64,000 nt of DNA from Stutzerimonas stutzeri. Lineage in GTDB: Bacteria > Pseudomonadota > Gammaproteobacteria > Pseudomonadales > Pseudomonadaceae. How positions within the stretch are numbered: the stretch's first letter is position 1; each line of letters begins with the position of its first letter. The notes beneath the pieces are model-generated. The model made no database searches. It was given only the letters and a program-made list of their open reading frames with translations, and had not been told where the DNA came from. Position numbers and translations under genes: made by a program. Positions 16,503 to 27,639 of the stretch are shown piece by piece. The DNA lies in NCBI RefSeq assembly GCF_024448985.1, contig NZ_JAMOII010000014.1:1-64000 (forward strand), in the 5' to 3' direction.

Positions 16503-17660
16503 ATGTTCAATGCCCTGCGTTTTCTTGGCTGGCCGTTGCTGGTAGGCCTGCTCGTGGCCCTGCTGATCATTCAGCGTTATCCGCATCTGGTAGGTCTGAG
16601 TACCGAGCCGGAATATAAGCTGCGTCAGGCACCGCTTGTGGGCATACCGCAGCAAGGCCCTTATTCCTATGCCAATGCGGTCAGCGGCGCAGCACCAGCG
16701 GTAGCCAACCTCTACACCACTAAGGTGATCGACCGCTCCAGCCAGCCGCCGATGATCAAGGACGATCCGCTGTTCCAGCGATTCTTCAGTGACAACCTGC
16801 CACGCCAGCGCCGCATGGAATCAAGCCTGGGTTCCGCGGTGATCATGAGCCCCGAGGGCTATCTGCTGACCAACAACCACGTCACCGCCAATGCCGAGCA
16901 GATCGTAGTGGCCTTGCGCGATGGCCGGGAAACGCTCGCACGGGTCATCGGCAGCGATCCGGAGACGGACCTCGCGGTATTGAAGATCGACCTGGCGGAT
17001 CTGCCGGCCATCACCATTGGCCGCTCGGACAGCATCCGCATTGGCGACGTAACGCTAGCGATCGGCAACCCGTTCGGCGTCGGCCAGACAGTGACCATGG
17101 GCATCATCAGCGCCACCGGGCGGAACCAGCTCGGCCTCAACACCTACGAAGACTTCATCCAGACCGACGCAGCGATTAACCGCGGCAATTCCGGTGGCGC
17201 ACTGGTCGACACCGCCGGACACCTGATTGGCATAAACACAGCGATCATCTCCGAATCCGGCGGCTCGCAAGGCATCGGTTTCGCGATACCAGTGAAGCTC
17301 GCCATGGATGTGATGAAATCCATCGTCGAGCATGGCCAGGTAATTCGAGGCTGGCTCGGTGTAGAGGTGCAATCGCTGACTCAGGAACTGGCTGAATCCT
17401 TTGGCCAGGCAGGCCGGCCAGGAATAGTGGTCGCGGGGGTTTATCGGGATGGACCGGCTGAACGCGCCGGCCTGCGGCCAGGGGATCTGATCCTTAGCAT
17501 CGATGGGCAGCAGGCCAGTGATGGTCGCACCTCAATGAATCAGGTCGCGCGTGCGCGCCCGGGCGATGAGATCGATATCGATATTCTGCGCAACGGGAAA
17601 CCCCTGACACTTACTGCGGAGGTCGGCATGCGGCCTCCGGTTGAGCAGAGCCCGCAGTGA
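16503..17660 (+). CDS. algW: Periplasmic DegS-like serine protease AlgW
   Basis: A 385-residue envelope-stress protease with an N-terminal membrane anchor (residues 10-25), a trypsin-like domain and a single PDZ domain (about 285-375). The catalytic triad is His126 (TNNHV), Asp156 (ETDLAVL) and Ser230 (RGNSGGAL). In P. aeruginosa AlgW makes the first cut in the anti-sigma factor MucA after its PDZ domain senses misfolded outer-membrane proteins, releasing AlgU. One PDZ domain and the anchor separate it from MucD/DegP, which has two. The length is as expected, and it is transcribed alone, divergent from the NIF3 gene. Confidence 0.94.
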   Translation: MFNALRFLGWPLLVGLLVALLIIQRYPHLVGLSTEPEYKLRQAPLVGIPQQGPYSYANAVSGAAPAVANLYTTKVIDRSSQPPMIKDDPLFQRFFSDNLPRQRRMESSLGSAVIMSPEGYLLTNNHVTANAEQIVVALRDGRETLARVIGSDPETDLAVLKIDLADLPAITIGRSDSIRIGDVTLAIGNPFGVGQTVTMGIISATGRNQLGLNTYEDFIQTDAAINRGNSGGALVDTAGHLIGINTAIISESGGSQGIGFAIPVKLAMDVMKSIVEHGQVIRGWLGVEVQSLTQELAESFGQAGRPGIVVAGVYRDGPAERAGLRPGDLILSIDGQQASDGRTSMNQVARARPGDEIDIDILRNGKPLTLTAEVGMRPPVEQSPQ

Positions 17661-17721
17661 GTAATGTTGACCACTAGCGACCCGGGGCGCGCCTGAGTTC
17701 CGGACAGGCCTGCGGCCCGCA

Positions 17722-17795
17722 ATCGCCGCGAGGGCGCACTTCCACAGAGCCGGCGTGCACCTGCTGCATTCGTTGGAGGCCCGGCGCCGGGGCAA
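17722..17795. repeat. REP pair between algW and hisC
   Basis: A GC-rich REP copy at 17722-17745 (ATCGCCGCGAGGGCGCACTT) and an inverted copy at 17772-17795 (CGTTGGAGGCCCGGCGCCGG) lie between the converging ends of algW (+) and hisC (-). They may serve both genes as a transcript-end structure. Confidence 0.7.
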
Positions 17796-17852
17796 CAGGC
17801 TTAAGTGCACAAGATCGCCCAGTAATGCGCAAGCTCCCTATCGCTTGGTCGC

Positions 17853-18908
17853 TTAATCGATGCCTTTCAATGCATTGAGCAACGCCTGGTTCTGCTCCGG
17901 CGTGCCGATGGTGATCCGCAAGTACTGGTCGATTCGCGGTTGCTTGAAATGCCGCACGATGACGCCCTGCTCCCGAAGCCCTGCGGCGAGCTCGGCAGCG
18001 TCGCGCTGCGGATGACGGGCAAAGATGAAGTTCGCCGCCGACGGCAATACCTCGAAGCCCAGCGCCTGCATCGAACTCACCACCGCTTCGCGACTGGCGA
18101 TCACCTGCTGACAGGTCTGCTCGAAATAGTCGCGATCTTCGAATGCAGCCGCCGCCCCGGCGATGGCGATGCGGTCCAGCGGGTAGGAATTGAAGCTGTT
18201 CTTGATGCGCTCCAGTGCCTCGATCAGATCCGGATGCCCGACAGCCAACCCAACGCGCAGCCCTGCCAGTGAGCGGGCCTTCGACAGGGTCTGAGTGACC
18301 AGTAGATTCGGATAGCGATCCACCAGCGCAATGGCCGATGTACCGCCGAAATCGATATAGGCCTCATCCACCAGGACCACCGAATCTGGGTTCGCCTGCA
18401 GCAGCCTCTCGATCGCCTCCAGCGCCAGCAGGCACCCGGTTGGCGCGTTGGGATTGGGGAAGATGATGCCGCCGTTCGGCCGACTGTAGTCAGCCACGTC
18501 AATCTGGAACTGCGCATCCAGCGCGATGGCTTCGTAGTCGACCCCATAGAGCCCGCAATAGACCGGATAGAAGCTGTAGGTCACATCCGGGAACAGCAGG
18601 GGCTTGCCGTGCTGGAACAGGCCGTGAAAGGCGTGCGCCAGTACCTCGTCCGAACCATTGCCGACGAAGACCTGGCCCGGCTGCACACCGTAATAGTCAG
18701 CCACCGCCTGCTTGAGGTGTTCGCCGTTGGGATCGGGATACAGACGCAGGCTGTCGCCGATCTCCGCCTGCATCGCGGCAATGGCCTTTGGCGAGGGGCC
18801 GTAGGGATTTTCGTTGGTGTTGAGCTTTACCAGCTTACTTAGCTTCGGCTGTTCACCCGGCACGTAAGGCACCAGGTCTTTGACGAAGGGGCTCCAGAAA
18901 CGGCTCAC
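17853..18908 (-). CDS. hisC: Histidinol-phosphate aminotransferase
   Basis: A PLP enzyme of histidine synthesis that converts imidazole-acetol phosphate to histidinol phosphate, 351 residues. The PLP lysine lies in the [15 protein letters not shown] region. The Pseudomonas-typical N-terminus [14 protein letters not shown] follows a GTG start at 18908, supported by GAGGAA six to ten bases upstream. An apparent 38-residue extension would read through the heptamer repeat and is rejected. It follows hisD with an 80-base gap containing the hairpin at 18936-18987. Confidence 0.96.
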   Translation of the reverse strand: MSRFWSPFVKDLVPYVPGEQPKLSKLVKLNTNENPYGPSPKAIAAMQAEIGDSLRLYPDPNGEHLKQAVADYYGVQPGQVFVGNGSDEVLAHAFHGLFQHGKPLLFPDVTYSFYPVYCGLYGVDYEAIALDAQFQIDVADYSRPNGGIIFPNPNAPTGCLLALEAIERLLQANPDSVVLVDEAYIDFGGTSAIALVDRYPNLLVTQTLSKARSLAGLRVGLAVGHPDLIEALERIKNSFNSYPLDRIAIAGAAAAFEDRDYFEQTCQQVIASREAVVSSMQALGFEVLPSAANFIFARHPQRDAAELAAGLREQGVIVRHFKQPRIDQYLRITIGTPEQNQALLNALKGID

Positions 18909-18935
18909 GGAAAATTCCTCGATGGTAGGGGCAGT

Positions 18936-18987
18936 GCTGGAAGCCTGAAGCCGGAAGAAAACGCTCAGTGCAGCTTCCAGCTTCGAA
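18936..18987. repeat. Heptamer hairpin between hisD and hisC
   Basis: GCTGGAAGCCTGAAGCCGGA and onward (18936-18957) pairs with CAGCTTCCAGCTTCGAA (18971-18987). On the transcribed strand it starts at the base directly after the hisD stop codon (18988-18990). It belongs to the same GCTGGAA/TTCCAGC family as the loci at 13836, 33784, 35944 and 56824. It may reduce readthrough from hisD into hisC. Confidence 0.7.
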
Positions 18988-20298
18988 CTATCTTTTAATC
19001 CGATATTCCGCACTGCGCGCATGCGCGGTCAGCGACTCGCCGCGCGCCAGCACCGAAGCGATCTTGCCCAGTTCGGAGGCACCCTCCGCCGAGCAGTTGA
19101 TGATCGACGAGCGCTTTTGGAAATCGTAAACGCCCAGCGGTGATGAGAAGCGCGCCGTTCCGGATGTCGGCAACACGTGATTCGGGCCGGCGCAATAATC
19201 ACCCAGCGCCTCGGCCGTGTAGCGCCCCATGAAGATCGCGCCGGCGTGGCGAATCTGTGGCAGCCACTGATCGGGGTCGGCCACGGAGAGTTCGAGGTGC
19301 TCGGGAGCGATGCGATTGGCGACATCGATGGCCTGCTGCATATCGGCGACCTGGATCAGCGCACCGCGACCCTGCAATGACGCTCGCGCTATTTCGTTGC
19401 GCTCGAGGCTTGGCAACAGACGGGAAATACTTTCCGCGACTTTGTCGAGGAACTCCGCGTCCGGGCTGACCAGAATCGATTGCGCGTCCTCGTCATGCTC
19501 GGCCTGGGAAAACAGGTCCATGGCAATCCAGTCAGGGTCAGTCTGGCCATCACAGACCACCAGAATTTCAGAGGGTCCAGCGATCATGTCGATCCCGACC
19601 TTGCCGAATACGTGGCGCTTGGCCGTGGCGACATAGATATTGCCGGGCCCGACGATCTTGTCCACCGGCGGCACGCTCTCGGTACCGTAGGCCAGCGCGG
19701 CGACAGCCTGGGCGCCACCGATAGTGAACACACGGTCGACCCCAGCGATGCAGGCAGCGGCGAGCACCAATTCGTTGATTTCACCGCGCGGCGTTGGCAC
19801 CACCATCACCACTTCCGGCACACCGGCAACCTTGGCCGGAATGGCGTTCATTAGCACAGACGAGGGATAAGACGCCTTGCCGCCCGGCACGTAGAGTCCC
19901 GCACGGTCGAGCGGCGTGACCTTCTGCCCCAGCACCGTGCCGTCGGCTTCGGTGTAGGTCCAGGAATCCTGTTTCTGCTTTTCATGATAGAGGCGGACCC
20001 GCTCGGCAGCAGCTTCCAACGCCTGACGTTGCGCCGGACTGATGCGCTCGAGCGCTAATTCAAGGCGCTCGCGTGGCAGGATCAGATCTGCCATGGAGGC
20101 CACTTCCAACCCATCGAAACGCTGCGTCAACTCGACCAGTGCCGCATCGCCGCGCTCGCGCACCGCCTTAATGATCTCCAGCACACGTTGGTTAACGCCG
20201 TCATCGGACACGCTTTCCCAGCTCAGCAGATGATCCAGGTGTCGCGAGAACTCGGGATCAGCGGCGTTGAGTCGGCGGATGTCGATGGGAGCGGTCAT
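18988..20298 (-). CDS. hisD: Histidinol dehydrogenase
   Basis: The last enzyme of histidine synthesis, a zinc- and NAD-dependent oxidation of histidinol to histidine, 436 residues. Family segments visible are [45 protein letters not shown] and the histidine-rich APEHLEL region. The start at 20298 ([12 protein letters not shown]) has GAGG seven bases upstream; an ATG four codons earlier is less likely. It is downstream of hisG in a murA-hisG-hisD-hisC series. The stop codon is abutted by the heptamer hairpin. Confidence 0.96.
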   Translation of the reverse strand: MTAPIDIRRLNAADPEFSRHLDHLLSWESVSDDGVNQRVLEIIKAVRERGDAALVELTQRFDGLEVASMADLILPRERLELALERISPAQRQALEAAAERVRLYHEKQKQDSWTYTEADGTVLGQKVTPLDRAGLYVPGGKASYPSSVLMNAIPAKVAGVPEVVMVVPTPRGEINELVLAAACIAGVDRVFTIGGAQAVAALAYGTESVPPVDKIVGPGNIYVATAKRHVFGKVGIDMIAGPSEILVVCDGQTDPDWIAMDLFSQAEHDEDAQSILVSPDAEFLDKVAESISRLLPSLERNEIARASLQGRGALIQVADMQQAIDVANRIAPEHLELSVADPDQWLPQIRHAGAIFMGRYTAEALGDYCAGPNHVLPTSGTARFSSPLGVYDFQKRSSIINCSAEGASELGKIASVLARGESLTAHARSAEYRIKR

Positions 20299-20429
20299 AA
20301 CGGGCCTCATGAGGAGTGCTGCGAAGCGGTTTGCAGGCGCCCGTAGATTAACAAGCCAACCGTGCGGGCACCTGAGAATTTAGGCTATGACACGAATAGG
20401 CGAGCCGGCTGTAGCAGCCCGGCGGACGA

Positions 20430-21059
20430 TCAGTTCTGCTGTTCGATCGCGTTCTGCAACGCATCGATCAGCGTTTGGATACGCGCATGCTGCATCTTCA
20501 TCGAGGCCTTATTGACCACCAGGCGCGAGCTGATCATGGCGATCAGCTCCTGCGGTTCCAGCCCGTTAGCACGCAGCGTGTTGCCGGTGTCGACCACGTC
20601 GATGATCTTGTCCGCCAACCCCACCAGCGGCGCCAGCTCCATCGAGCCATAGAGCTTGATGATGTCGACCTGACGCCCCTGCTCGGCGTAGTAGCGTTTG
20701 GCAACATTGACGAACTTGGTCGCAACGCGCAGCCGCCCTTGGGGCTCCGGCGCACCGACCTTGCCGGCTGTCATCAGCTTGCAGTTTGCGATTTTCAAAT
20801 CCAGCGGCTCGTACAGCCCCTGGCCACCGTACTCCAACAGCACGTCCTTACCGGCCACGCCAAGATCCGCCGCGCCATGCTCGACGTAGGTCGGCACGTC
20901 CGTGGCGCGCACGATTAGCAGACGCACGTCATCCTGTGTGGTCGGGATGATCAGCTTTCGGCTTTTATCCGGATTCTCGGTGGGCACGATACCCGCCGCT
21001 GCCAGCAGCGGCAGGGTGTCGTCGAGGATGCGGCCTTTGGAAAGGGCAATGGTGAGCAT
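20430..21059 (-). CDS. hisG: ATP phosphoribosyltransferase, short form
   Basis: The first committed enzyme of histidine synthesis, joining ATP and PRPP. At 209 residues it is the short HisG form, which lacks the C-terminal regulatory domain and needs the HisZ partner encoded elsewhere. The family signature runs through the [23 protein letters not shown] region (about 50-72), and the PRPP-binding [14 protein letters not shown] segment is near 155-168. It lies between murA and hisD, the usual Pseudomonas order. Confidence 0.96.
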   Translation of the reverse strand: MLTIALSKGRILDDTLPLLAAAGIVPTENPDKSRKLIIPTTQDDVRLLIVRATDVPTYVEHGAADLGVAGKDVLLEYGGQGLYEPLDLKIANCKLMTAGKVGAPEPQGRLRVATKFVNVAKRYYAEQGRQVDIIKLYGSMELAPLVGLADKIIDVVDTGNTLRANGLEPQELIAMISSRLVVNKASMKMQHARIQTLIDALQNAIEQQN

Positions 21060-21133
21060 GGACGGTTATTCCTTGAAGCCTGTTGATGGCGACCTTGGCG
21101 CAGGGCAGAGGCGAGCGAGCGCAGTCTCAGCCA

Positions 21134-21160
21134 AAGCCGCCGACTCAAGAGTGGCGGCTT
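21134..21160 (-). terminator. Hairpin between murA and hisG
   Basis: AAGCCGCC at 21134-21141 pairs with GGCGGCTT at 21153-21160, with three further inner pairs. It lies 18 bases after the murA stop. No T-run follows on the minus strand, so it is at best an attenuating or processing hairpin between the cell-wall and histidine genes. Confidence 0.5.
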
Positions 21161-21177
21161 CGACCCATTGCCGATAG

Positions 21178-22780
<1,603 letters not shown>

Positions 22781-22825
22781 GTTCAACCTCTATCGGCGCC
22801 GGACGCGCGCGGCCGGCCATCATAC

Positions 22826-22858
22826 AAAAAAGCCCGAAGGCTGCGAACCCCGAAGCCT
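22826..22858 (-). terminator. Terminator after the mla-psiE operon
   Basis: On the minus strand AGCC-TTCG-GGCT is followed by six T residues (plus-strand AAAAAAGCCCGAAGGCT at 22825-22841). A larger alternative stem uses AAGGCT and AGCCTT. It lies about 20 bases after the PsiE-like gene and before ibaG, which separates the mla operon from ibaG-murA. Confidence 0.75.
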
Positions 22859-22877
22859 TTCGAGCTGAAGCAGCCCA

Positions 22878-23360
22878 TCAATCGAGCGTCTCTGCCTCGC
22901 TGTTGCGCCGAGGTCGATGACGGCTACCCGCCTCTACCGCGGGAAATCTAGAAGATGCAAAGCGTACTACGAGAATCGCCACCGCCAGCAGCAGAATGGC
23001 CCCGGAAATATAGACAACTCCCATGTCTGGACGGTGATGATGCGAAACGTCCGAGATCAGCAAGCGAGTCAGCGCGGTTATTGCCACGTAGATAAGGAAG
23101 CGCACCGGCATGTGATTGGTTTTGAAGTAAATACCCACCATCGCGCCGAGTTCGAGGTAGATGAACAGCAACAGGATGTCGTCGACACTGATGCTGCCCT
23201 TTTCGATCATGCCCAGAAAGGCCACCAACCCGGCCCAGGCGGTGACCGCGCCGATGCCGAACAGCGCCAGGTAATGAAAGGTCTCGACCAGTAGATTACC
23301 CAGCGACTCGGCGACGGCATGCACCTTGCCGCGCGCCGCTTCTGCCCAGCGCAGTGTCAT
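22878..23360 (-). CDS. PsiE-family phosphate-starvation-inducible membrane protein
   Basis: A 160-residue inner-membrane protein with four hydrophobic segments (about 24-50, 62-82, 88-104 and 114-134), matching the PsiE family (YKTNHMPVRFLIYVAITALTR-like core). PsiE is induced by phosphate starvation in E. coli; its function is unknown. The start coincides with the mlaB stop region, so it is translated as the last gene of the mla operon. The tail is polar and basic. The link with lipid transport is only positional. Confidence 0.8.
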   Translation of the reverse strand: MTLRWAEAARGKVHAVAESLGNLLVETFHYLALFGIGAVTAWAGLVAFLGMIEKGSISVDDILLLFIYLELGAMVGIYFKTNHMPVRFLIYVAITALTRLLISDVSHHHRPDMGVVYISGAILLLAVAILVVRFASSRFPAVEAGSRHRPRRNSEAETLD

Positions 23361-23686
23361 CAGACCGCTCCTCTCGCTTCGTCAGCTAGCGAAAGGACGT
23401 CCAGCAGACCGGACACCCTGGCGATTTCCCGCATGTCGCTGGGCATGCCGGCGATGGTCACTTCGCGTCCTGATGAGATTGCGTCCCGCGTATAGGCCAG
23501 CAGCAGGGAAAGCCCAACGCTGCTGGATTTTTCCACCGATGAGCAATCGATCAGCAACGGCTGTCCTTTGGCACCACGGATCACGGCCTGACCAGCCCGA
23601 CGCAAGGCCGGCCCGGTCTGATAGTCAAGCACGCCAGAGAGCCGCAACTCACCGTTGGCGCCGCTTTCGACACGCCCTTCACTCAT
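23360..23686 (-). CDS. mlaB: MlaB-like STAS-domain protein
   Basis: A 108-residue cytoplasmic STAS-domain subunit of the Mla phospholipid transporter. It binds the MlaF ATPase and is needed for its stability and activity. The conserved loop DCSSVEKSSSVGLSLLLAY (about 49-67) contains the Ser/Thr position typical of the fold. The start at 23686 (MSEGRVES) overlaps the end of mlaC by 8 bases; a longer in-frame extension lies inside mlaC and is rejected. Confidence 0.93.
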   Translation of the reverse strand: MSEGRVESGANGELRLSGVLDYQTGPALRRAGQAVIRGAKGQPLLIDCSSVEKSSSVGLSLLLAYTRDAISSGREVTIAGMPSDMREIARVSGLLDVLSLADEARGAV

Positions 23687-24329
23687 CGCCTGTCGCCTGC
23701 TGGCCGGCCTCGGTGTCCTTGGCGCGCGCGACGACTTCGCCCCAGCCGTCGATGGTCTTGTCCAGATCACCACCATTTTTCTGCATGGTGTCGGCGAACT
23801 GGTCGCGGAACAGCTTGCCGATATTGATGCCGTTGATGATTACGTTGCGCACCCGCCATTCGCCGCCCTGATTGACCATGGTGTACGACACCGGATAGAT
23901 CTCACCCTGGCGACCGGTCACTTCCATACCAACGCTGGTGCGCTCGGCGTCCTGCTTGCCACTGGCCGGCAGCACTCGAATCTGCTGATTGTTGTATTCC
24001 AGCAGAGCGTTGCCGTAGAACTGCATAAGGCTGCGCTTGAAGTTTTCCTGGAAGCGGGTCATCTGCTCCGGGCTGGCGCTTCGCGAGTACTTCACGGTCA
24101 TGATGCTGCGCGAAATCCCTTCGGCATCGACCACCGGACCGAGGATATTGTTGAGGGACTCGTAAAAAGCATTCGGGTCCTGCCGGTACTGATCCTTATT
24201 GGCTTGGAGGTCGGCGAGCAACTCGTCGGTGGTCTTCTGGATCACTTCGTGAGCACTCGGGGCCGCCAGAGCCAGCATAGGCAGGGCGGTCAGCAATACC
24301 AGCAAACTGCGACGCAGGGCATTCATCAT
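23679..24329 (-). CDS. mlaC: Periplasmic phospholipid-binding protein MlaC
   Basis: A 216-residue periplasmic shuttle that carries phospholipids between the MlaA complex at the outer membrane and MlaFEDB in the inner membrane. The signal peptide is MMNALRRSLLVLLTALPMLA with cleavage after the LALA. The mature part has the MlaC/Ttg2D features (VIINGINIGKLFRDQFAD near the C-terminus). The ATG at 24329 is chosen because a GTG five codons upstream would lengthen an otherwise ideal signal peptide. It is in the mlaFEDCB operon. Confidence 0.95.
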   Translation of the reverse strand: MMNALRRSLLVLLTALPMLALAAPSAHEVIQKTTDELLADLQANKDQYRQDPNAFYESLNNILGPVVDAEGISRSIMTVKYSRSASPEQMTRFQENFKRSLMQFYGNALLEYNNQQIRVLPASGKQDAERTSVGMEVTGRQGEIYPVSYTMVNQGGEWRVRNVIINGINIGKLFRDQFADTMQKNGGDLDKTIDGWGEVVARAKDTEAGQQATGDE

Positions 24330-24340
24330 GGGGATGTACC

Positions 24341-24799
24341 TCACTCTTTATTGACCGAATTGAGCAAAAATTTGCCGATCAGATCTTCCAGCACCAAGGA
24401 AGACTGGGTATCGCGAATCGTATCGCCGTCACCCAGGGTTTCCTCTTCGCCGCCGACACTGATGCCGATGTATTTTTCGCCCAGCAGGCCGGCGGTCAGA
24501 ATCGACGCGGTGGAATCGATCGGCAGAATGTCGACGTCCTGCTGAACCTCCAGCGTGACACGCCCGGTATAGCTCTCACGATCCAGATCGATCGCCGTCA
24601 CCTTGCCGATCGTCACGCCGGCCATGGTTACCTTGGATCTGACACTCAGACCGGCAATATTGTCGAAATAAGCGTACAGCCGGTACGTTTCGGCGCTATC
24701 GACACTCAGGCCGCTGACCCGTAGCGACAGCAGGAGCAGGGCCAGGACGCCCGCCAAGAGGAACAGGCCAACACCAATTTCCAGGGTGCGGATACGCAT
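24341..24799 (-). CDS. mlaD: MlaD, MCE-domain lipid-transport subunit
   Basis: A 152-residue inner-membrane-anchored periplasmic protein with one N-terminal membrane helix (about 7-27) and a single MCE domain (about 38-115). It forms the hexameric ring that passes lipid between MlaE and MlaC. The start ATG at 24799 overlaps the mlaE stop as ATGA; a TTG one codon upstream is not used. The length is a little short of the E. coli protein (183), mainly at the C-terminus, which is common in Pseudomonas. Confidence 0.95.
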   Translation of the reverse strand: MRIRTLEIGVGLFLLAGVLALLLLSLRVSGLSVDSAETYRLYAYFDNIAGLSVRSKVTMAGVTIGKVTAIDLDRESYTGRVTLEVQQDVDILPIDSTASILTAGLLGEKYIGISVGGEEETLGDGDTIRDTQSSLVLEDLIGKFLLNSVNKE

Positions 24800-25596
24800 C
24801 AAAAATCTCCAAACATCAACGCGGTCAGAATAAAGTCGAGGCCGAGCACGGCCAGCGAGGCGTAGACCACCGTTCGGGTGGTAGCACGACTGATACCTTC
24901 AGAGGTGGGCTCGCAGTCATAGCCCTGGAACACAGCAATCCAGGTCACCACGACAGCGAACACCATGCTCTTGATAACGCCATTGAGCACGTCCGAAGTG
25001 AAGACAACACTGTTCTGCATATTGGCCCAGAACGAGCCTTCGTAGACGCCGAGCCAGTCCACGGCAACCATCGCACCACCCCAGATACCGACCACGTTGA
25101 AAATGACGGTCAGCAACGGCAGGGAAATGAAGCCGGCCCACAACCGTGGCGCGACGATGTATTTCAGCGGATCGACACCGATCATTTCCAGGCTGGACAG
25201 CTGCTCGGTGGATTTCATGTTGCCGATCTCGGCAGCCAACGCAGACCCGGCACGACCGGCAAACAGCAGCGCGGTAACCACCGGGCCCAGTTCGCGCAGT
25301 AGCGTCAGGGCGACCATCTGCCCCACCGCCTGTTCGGAACCGTAGCTGCTGAGAATGCTATAGCCCTGCAACGCCAGCACCATACCGATAAAGATGCCGG
25401 ACACCACTACGATCGCCAGCGACAGCACGCCAACCGAATAGAGCTGCCGGACCAGCAAAGAGAAACGGTTATCCAGCCCACTGGGACCGAACAGCGCGTG
25501 GAACAGGAACAACGTTGCGCGCCCCTGCGCGGCGACCACATTCATCCCGGCCTCGCCGAAAATTCGGACTCGCTCGATCAAAGAACGCTTACGCAT
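24799..25596 (-). CDS. mlaE: MlaE, permease of the Mla phospholipid transporter
   Basis: A 265-residue inner-membrane permease with an amphipathic N-terminal helix ([16 protein letters not shown]) and about five further membrane segments. The family motif [20 protein letters not shown] is near residues 98-117. The start at 25596 ([10 protein letters not shown]) overlaps the mlaF stop by 8 bases. A 21-residue in-frame extension lies within mlaF and is rejected. It functions with mlaF, mlaD and mlaB to keep phospholipids out of the outer leaflet. Confidence 0.95.
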   Translation of the reverse strand: MRKRSLIERVRIFGEAGMNVVAAQGRATLFLFHALFGPSGLDNRFSLLVRQLYSVGVLSLAIVVVSGIFIGMVLALQGYSILSSYGSEQAVGQMVALTLLRELGPVVTALLFAGRAGSALAAEIGNMKSTEQLSSLEMIGVDPLKYIVAPRLWAGFISLPLLTVIFNVVGIWGGAMVAVDWLGVYEGSFWANMQNSVVFTSDVLNGVIKSMVFAVVVTWIAVFQGYDCEPTSEGISRATTRTVVYASLAVLGLDFILTALMFGDF

Positions 25597-26404
25597 CAGG
25601 GCCTCGCAACAAATCCTCGGCATAGGCCGGCGCCGGAAAATGAAAAGGCACCGGACCATCCGCCGCGCCTCGCATGAATTGCTGGATACGGGGGTTCACG
25701 GAATCGCGCAACTCGGCCGGCGTGCCCTGCCCCAGCACCTGCCCATCGCCGACCACATAGATGTAATCAGCGATGCTGGAGGTTTCAGCCAGGTCATGGG
25801 AAACCACGATACTGGTAATGCCCAGCGCATCGTTGAGCAGACGAATCAACTGCACCAGAACGCCCATGGCAATCGGGTCCTGACCGGCAAATGGCTCGTC
25901 GTACATGAGGATCTGCGGATCCAGCGCAATCGCGCGTGCCAAAGCCACACGGCGTTTCATGCCGCCGGATAGCTCGTCAGGCATCAGCTCGACCGCGCCG
26001 CGCAAACCCACCGCCTGCAGTTTCATCAGAACGATGTCGCGAATCATCTCTTCCGGCAGCTTTGTGTGCACCCGCAGCGGGAAGGCAACGTTCTCGAAGA
26101 CATCGAGATCAGTGAACAGCGCGCCGCTTTGGAACAGCACGCCCATTTGCTTGCGCATGTCGAACAGCTCGCGACGCGACAGTGTGGGCAAGTTGGTTCC
26201 GGCCACCCAGACTTCGCCGCTGGTCGGCTTGAGCTGAGCGGCGATCAGGCGCAGCAGCGTGGTCTTACCGCAGCCGGACGGGCCCATGATGGCCGTCACC
26301 TTGCCTCGCGGTATGACGATATCGACATTATTGAAAATGCTCCGCTCGCCGCGCTTGAAGGTGACCCCCTTCAGCTCGACGGCGTTAGCGTTGGCGGCGC
26401 TCAT
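25589..26404 (-). CDS. mlaF: MlaF, ATPase of the Mla phospholipid transporter
   Basis: A 271-residue ABC ATPase, the first gene of the mlaFEDCB operon. Walker A is GPSGCGKTT at about 41-49, the signature is [15 protein letters not shown] at about 145-159, Walker B is [13 protein letters not shown] near 165-177, and the switch His lies in IVVSHDLAE. The ...[11 protein letters not shown] form is typical of MlaF-type ATPases. It is divergent from kdsD across about 260 bases, in the conserved Pseudomonas arrangement. Confidence 0.96.
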   Translation of the reverse strand: MSAANANAVELKGVTFKRGERSIFNNVDIVIPRGKVTAIMGPSGCGKTTLLRLIAAQLKPTSGEVWVAGTNLPTLSRRELFDMRKQMGVLFQSGALFTDLDVFENVAFPLRVHTKLPEEMIRDIVLMKLQAVGLRGAVELMPDELSGGMKRRVALARAIALDPQILMYDEPFAGQDPIAMGVLVQLIRLLNDALGITSIVVSHDLAETSSIADYIYVVGDGQVLGQGTPAELRDSVNPRIQQFMRGAADGPVPFHFPAPAYAEDLLRGPDA

Positions 26405-26627
26405 CGGATCTCCTTGGATACGGTCTGCGAATCTGACGCCCTCCGTTGGTTCGGAGATACTTCACAGAGCCGTTTTGGCGGCGCGAACTATAGCACCGCG
26501 CCGAAAGCCTCCCAAGCCAGCGTCTGTATCGGCACATGAGCGAGCGCACATTCGTTCAGCTTGAGTTCAGCTTCGGACGCGACGATCCGCTTGAAAGCTT
26601 TTCGGTGAGCGGCGATGGGTTTGCCGC

Positions 26628-26633
26628 TATAAT
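26628..26633 (+). promoter_or_regulatory. Candidate -10 element upstream of kdsD
   Basis: TATAAT lies 32 bases before the kdsD start. No convincing -35 is found at the normal distance (the hexamer there is poor), so it may be an activator-dependent or chance match. Confidence 0.35.
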
Positions 26634-26664
26634 CCCGCGTTTTCATTCAGGCGATGAAACAGAC

Positions 26665-27639
26665 ATGAGTCAGAGCAGCCAGCTGATCGAGACTGCCCAG
26701 CGGACCATTCGCATGGAAATTGAAGCGGTCGAGCAACTCAAGACCCGCATCGATGAACAGTTCGTCAAGGCATGCGAGCTCATCCTCCAGTGCAAAGGCC
26801 GCGTCGTCGTGGTCGGCATGGGCAAGTCCGGACATATCGGTAGCAAGATCGCCGCCACGCTCGCCAGCACCGGAACCACTGCGTTCTTCGTTCACCCGGC
26901 CGAAGCCAGCCATGGCGACATGGGCATGATCACCCGCGACGACGTCGTTTTGGCCCTGTCTAACTCCGGCAGCACCAACGAGATTGTGACATTACTACCG
27001 CTGATCAAACGTCTCGGCATCACCTTGATCAGCATGACTGGCAATCCCGAGTCGGTGCTCGCAAAAGCGGCAGCGGTCAACCTCGACGCGAGCGTAGCCA
27101 TCGAAGCTTGCCCGCTAAATCTCGCTCCGACCTCGTCGACCACCGTCAGCCTGGTATTCGGTGACGCCCTGGCGATCGCCCTGCTCGAAGCGCGCGGATT
27201 CACCGCCGAGGATTTCGCCTTCTCGCACCCAGGCGGCGCGCTCGGCAGGCGGCTGCTACTCAAGGTCGAACACGTCATGCACGCAGACGACCGCCTGCCT
27301 CAGGTCAAGCGCGGCACACCACTGCGCGACGCATTGCTGGAAATGACCCAGAAAGGGCTCGGCATGACGGCGGTGGTGGAGGCCGACGGCAGTCTGGCCG
27401 GTATATTCACTGACGGCGACCTACGCCGTACGCTGGACAAGGGAGTCGACGTGCGTCAGGCCAGCATCGATCAGGTCATGACCATACACGGCAAGACCGC
27501 CAGCGCCGATATGCTCGCGGCCGAAGCCCTGAAAATAATGGAAGACAATAAGATCAACGCGCTGGTGGTGGTCGATGACAATGACCGACCTATCGGCGCG
27601 CTGAACATGCATGATCTGCTGCGCGCAGGAGTGATGTAA
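26665..27639 (+). CDS. kdsD: Arabinose-5-phosphate isomerase KdsD
   Basis: Converts ribulose-5-phosphate to arabinose-5-phosphate, the first step toward Kdo for lipopolysaccharide. At 324 residues it has an N-terminal SIS sugar-isomerase domain (about 40-180; GMGKSGHIGSKIAATLASTG and HPAEASHGDMG visible) and two C-terminal CBS domains (about 205-324). The start at 26665 (MSQSSQLIETA) is chosen over an upstream frame that overlaps the mlaF promoter region. It heads the kdsD-kdsC-lptC-lptA-lptB series. Confidence 0.96.
   Translation: MSQSSQLIETAQRTIRMEIEAVEQLKTRIDEQFVKACELILQCKGRVVVVGMGKSGHIGSKIAATLASTGTTAFFVHPAEASHGDMGMITRDDVVLALSNSGSTNEIVTLLPLIKRLGITLISMTGNPESVLAKAAAVNLDASVAIEACPLNLAPTSSTTVSLVFGDALAIALLEARGFTAEDFAFSHPGGALGRRLLLKVEHVMHADDRLPQVKRGTPLRDALLEMTQKGLGMTAVVEADGSLAGIFTDGDLRRTLDKGVDVRQASIDQVMTIHGKTASADMLAAEALKIMEDNKINALVVVDDNDRPIGALNMHDLLRAGVM

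Noticed and set aside
18908-19022. A 38-residue N-terminal extension of HisC
   Set aside because: It runs through the hairpin after hisD. The GTG at 18908 has a GAGGAA site and gives the family N-terminus.
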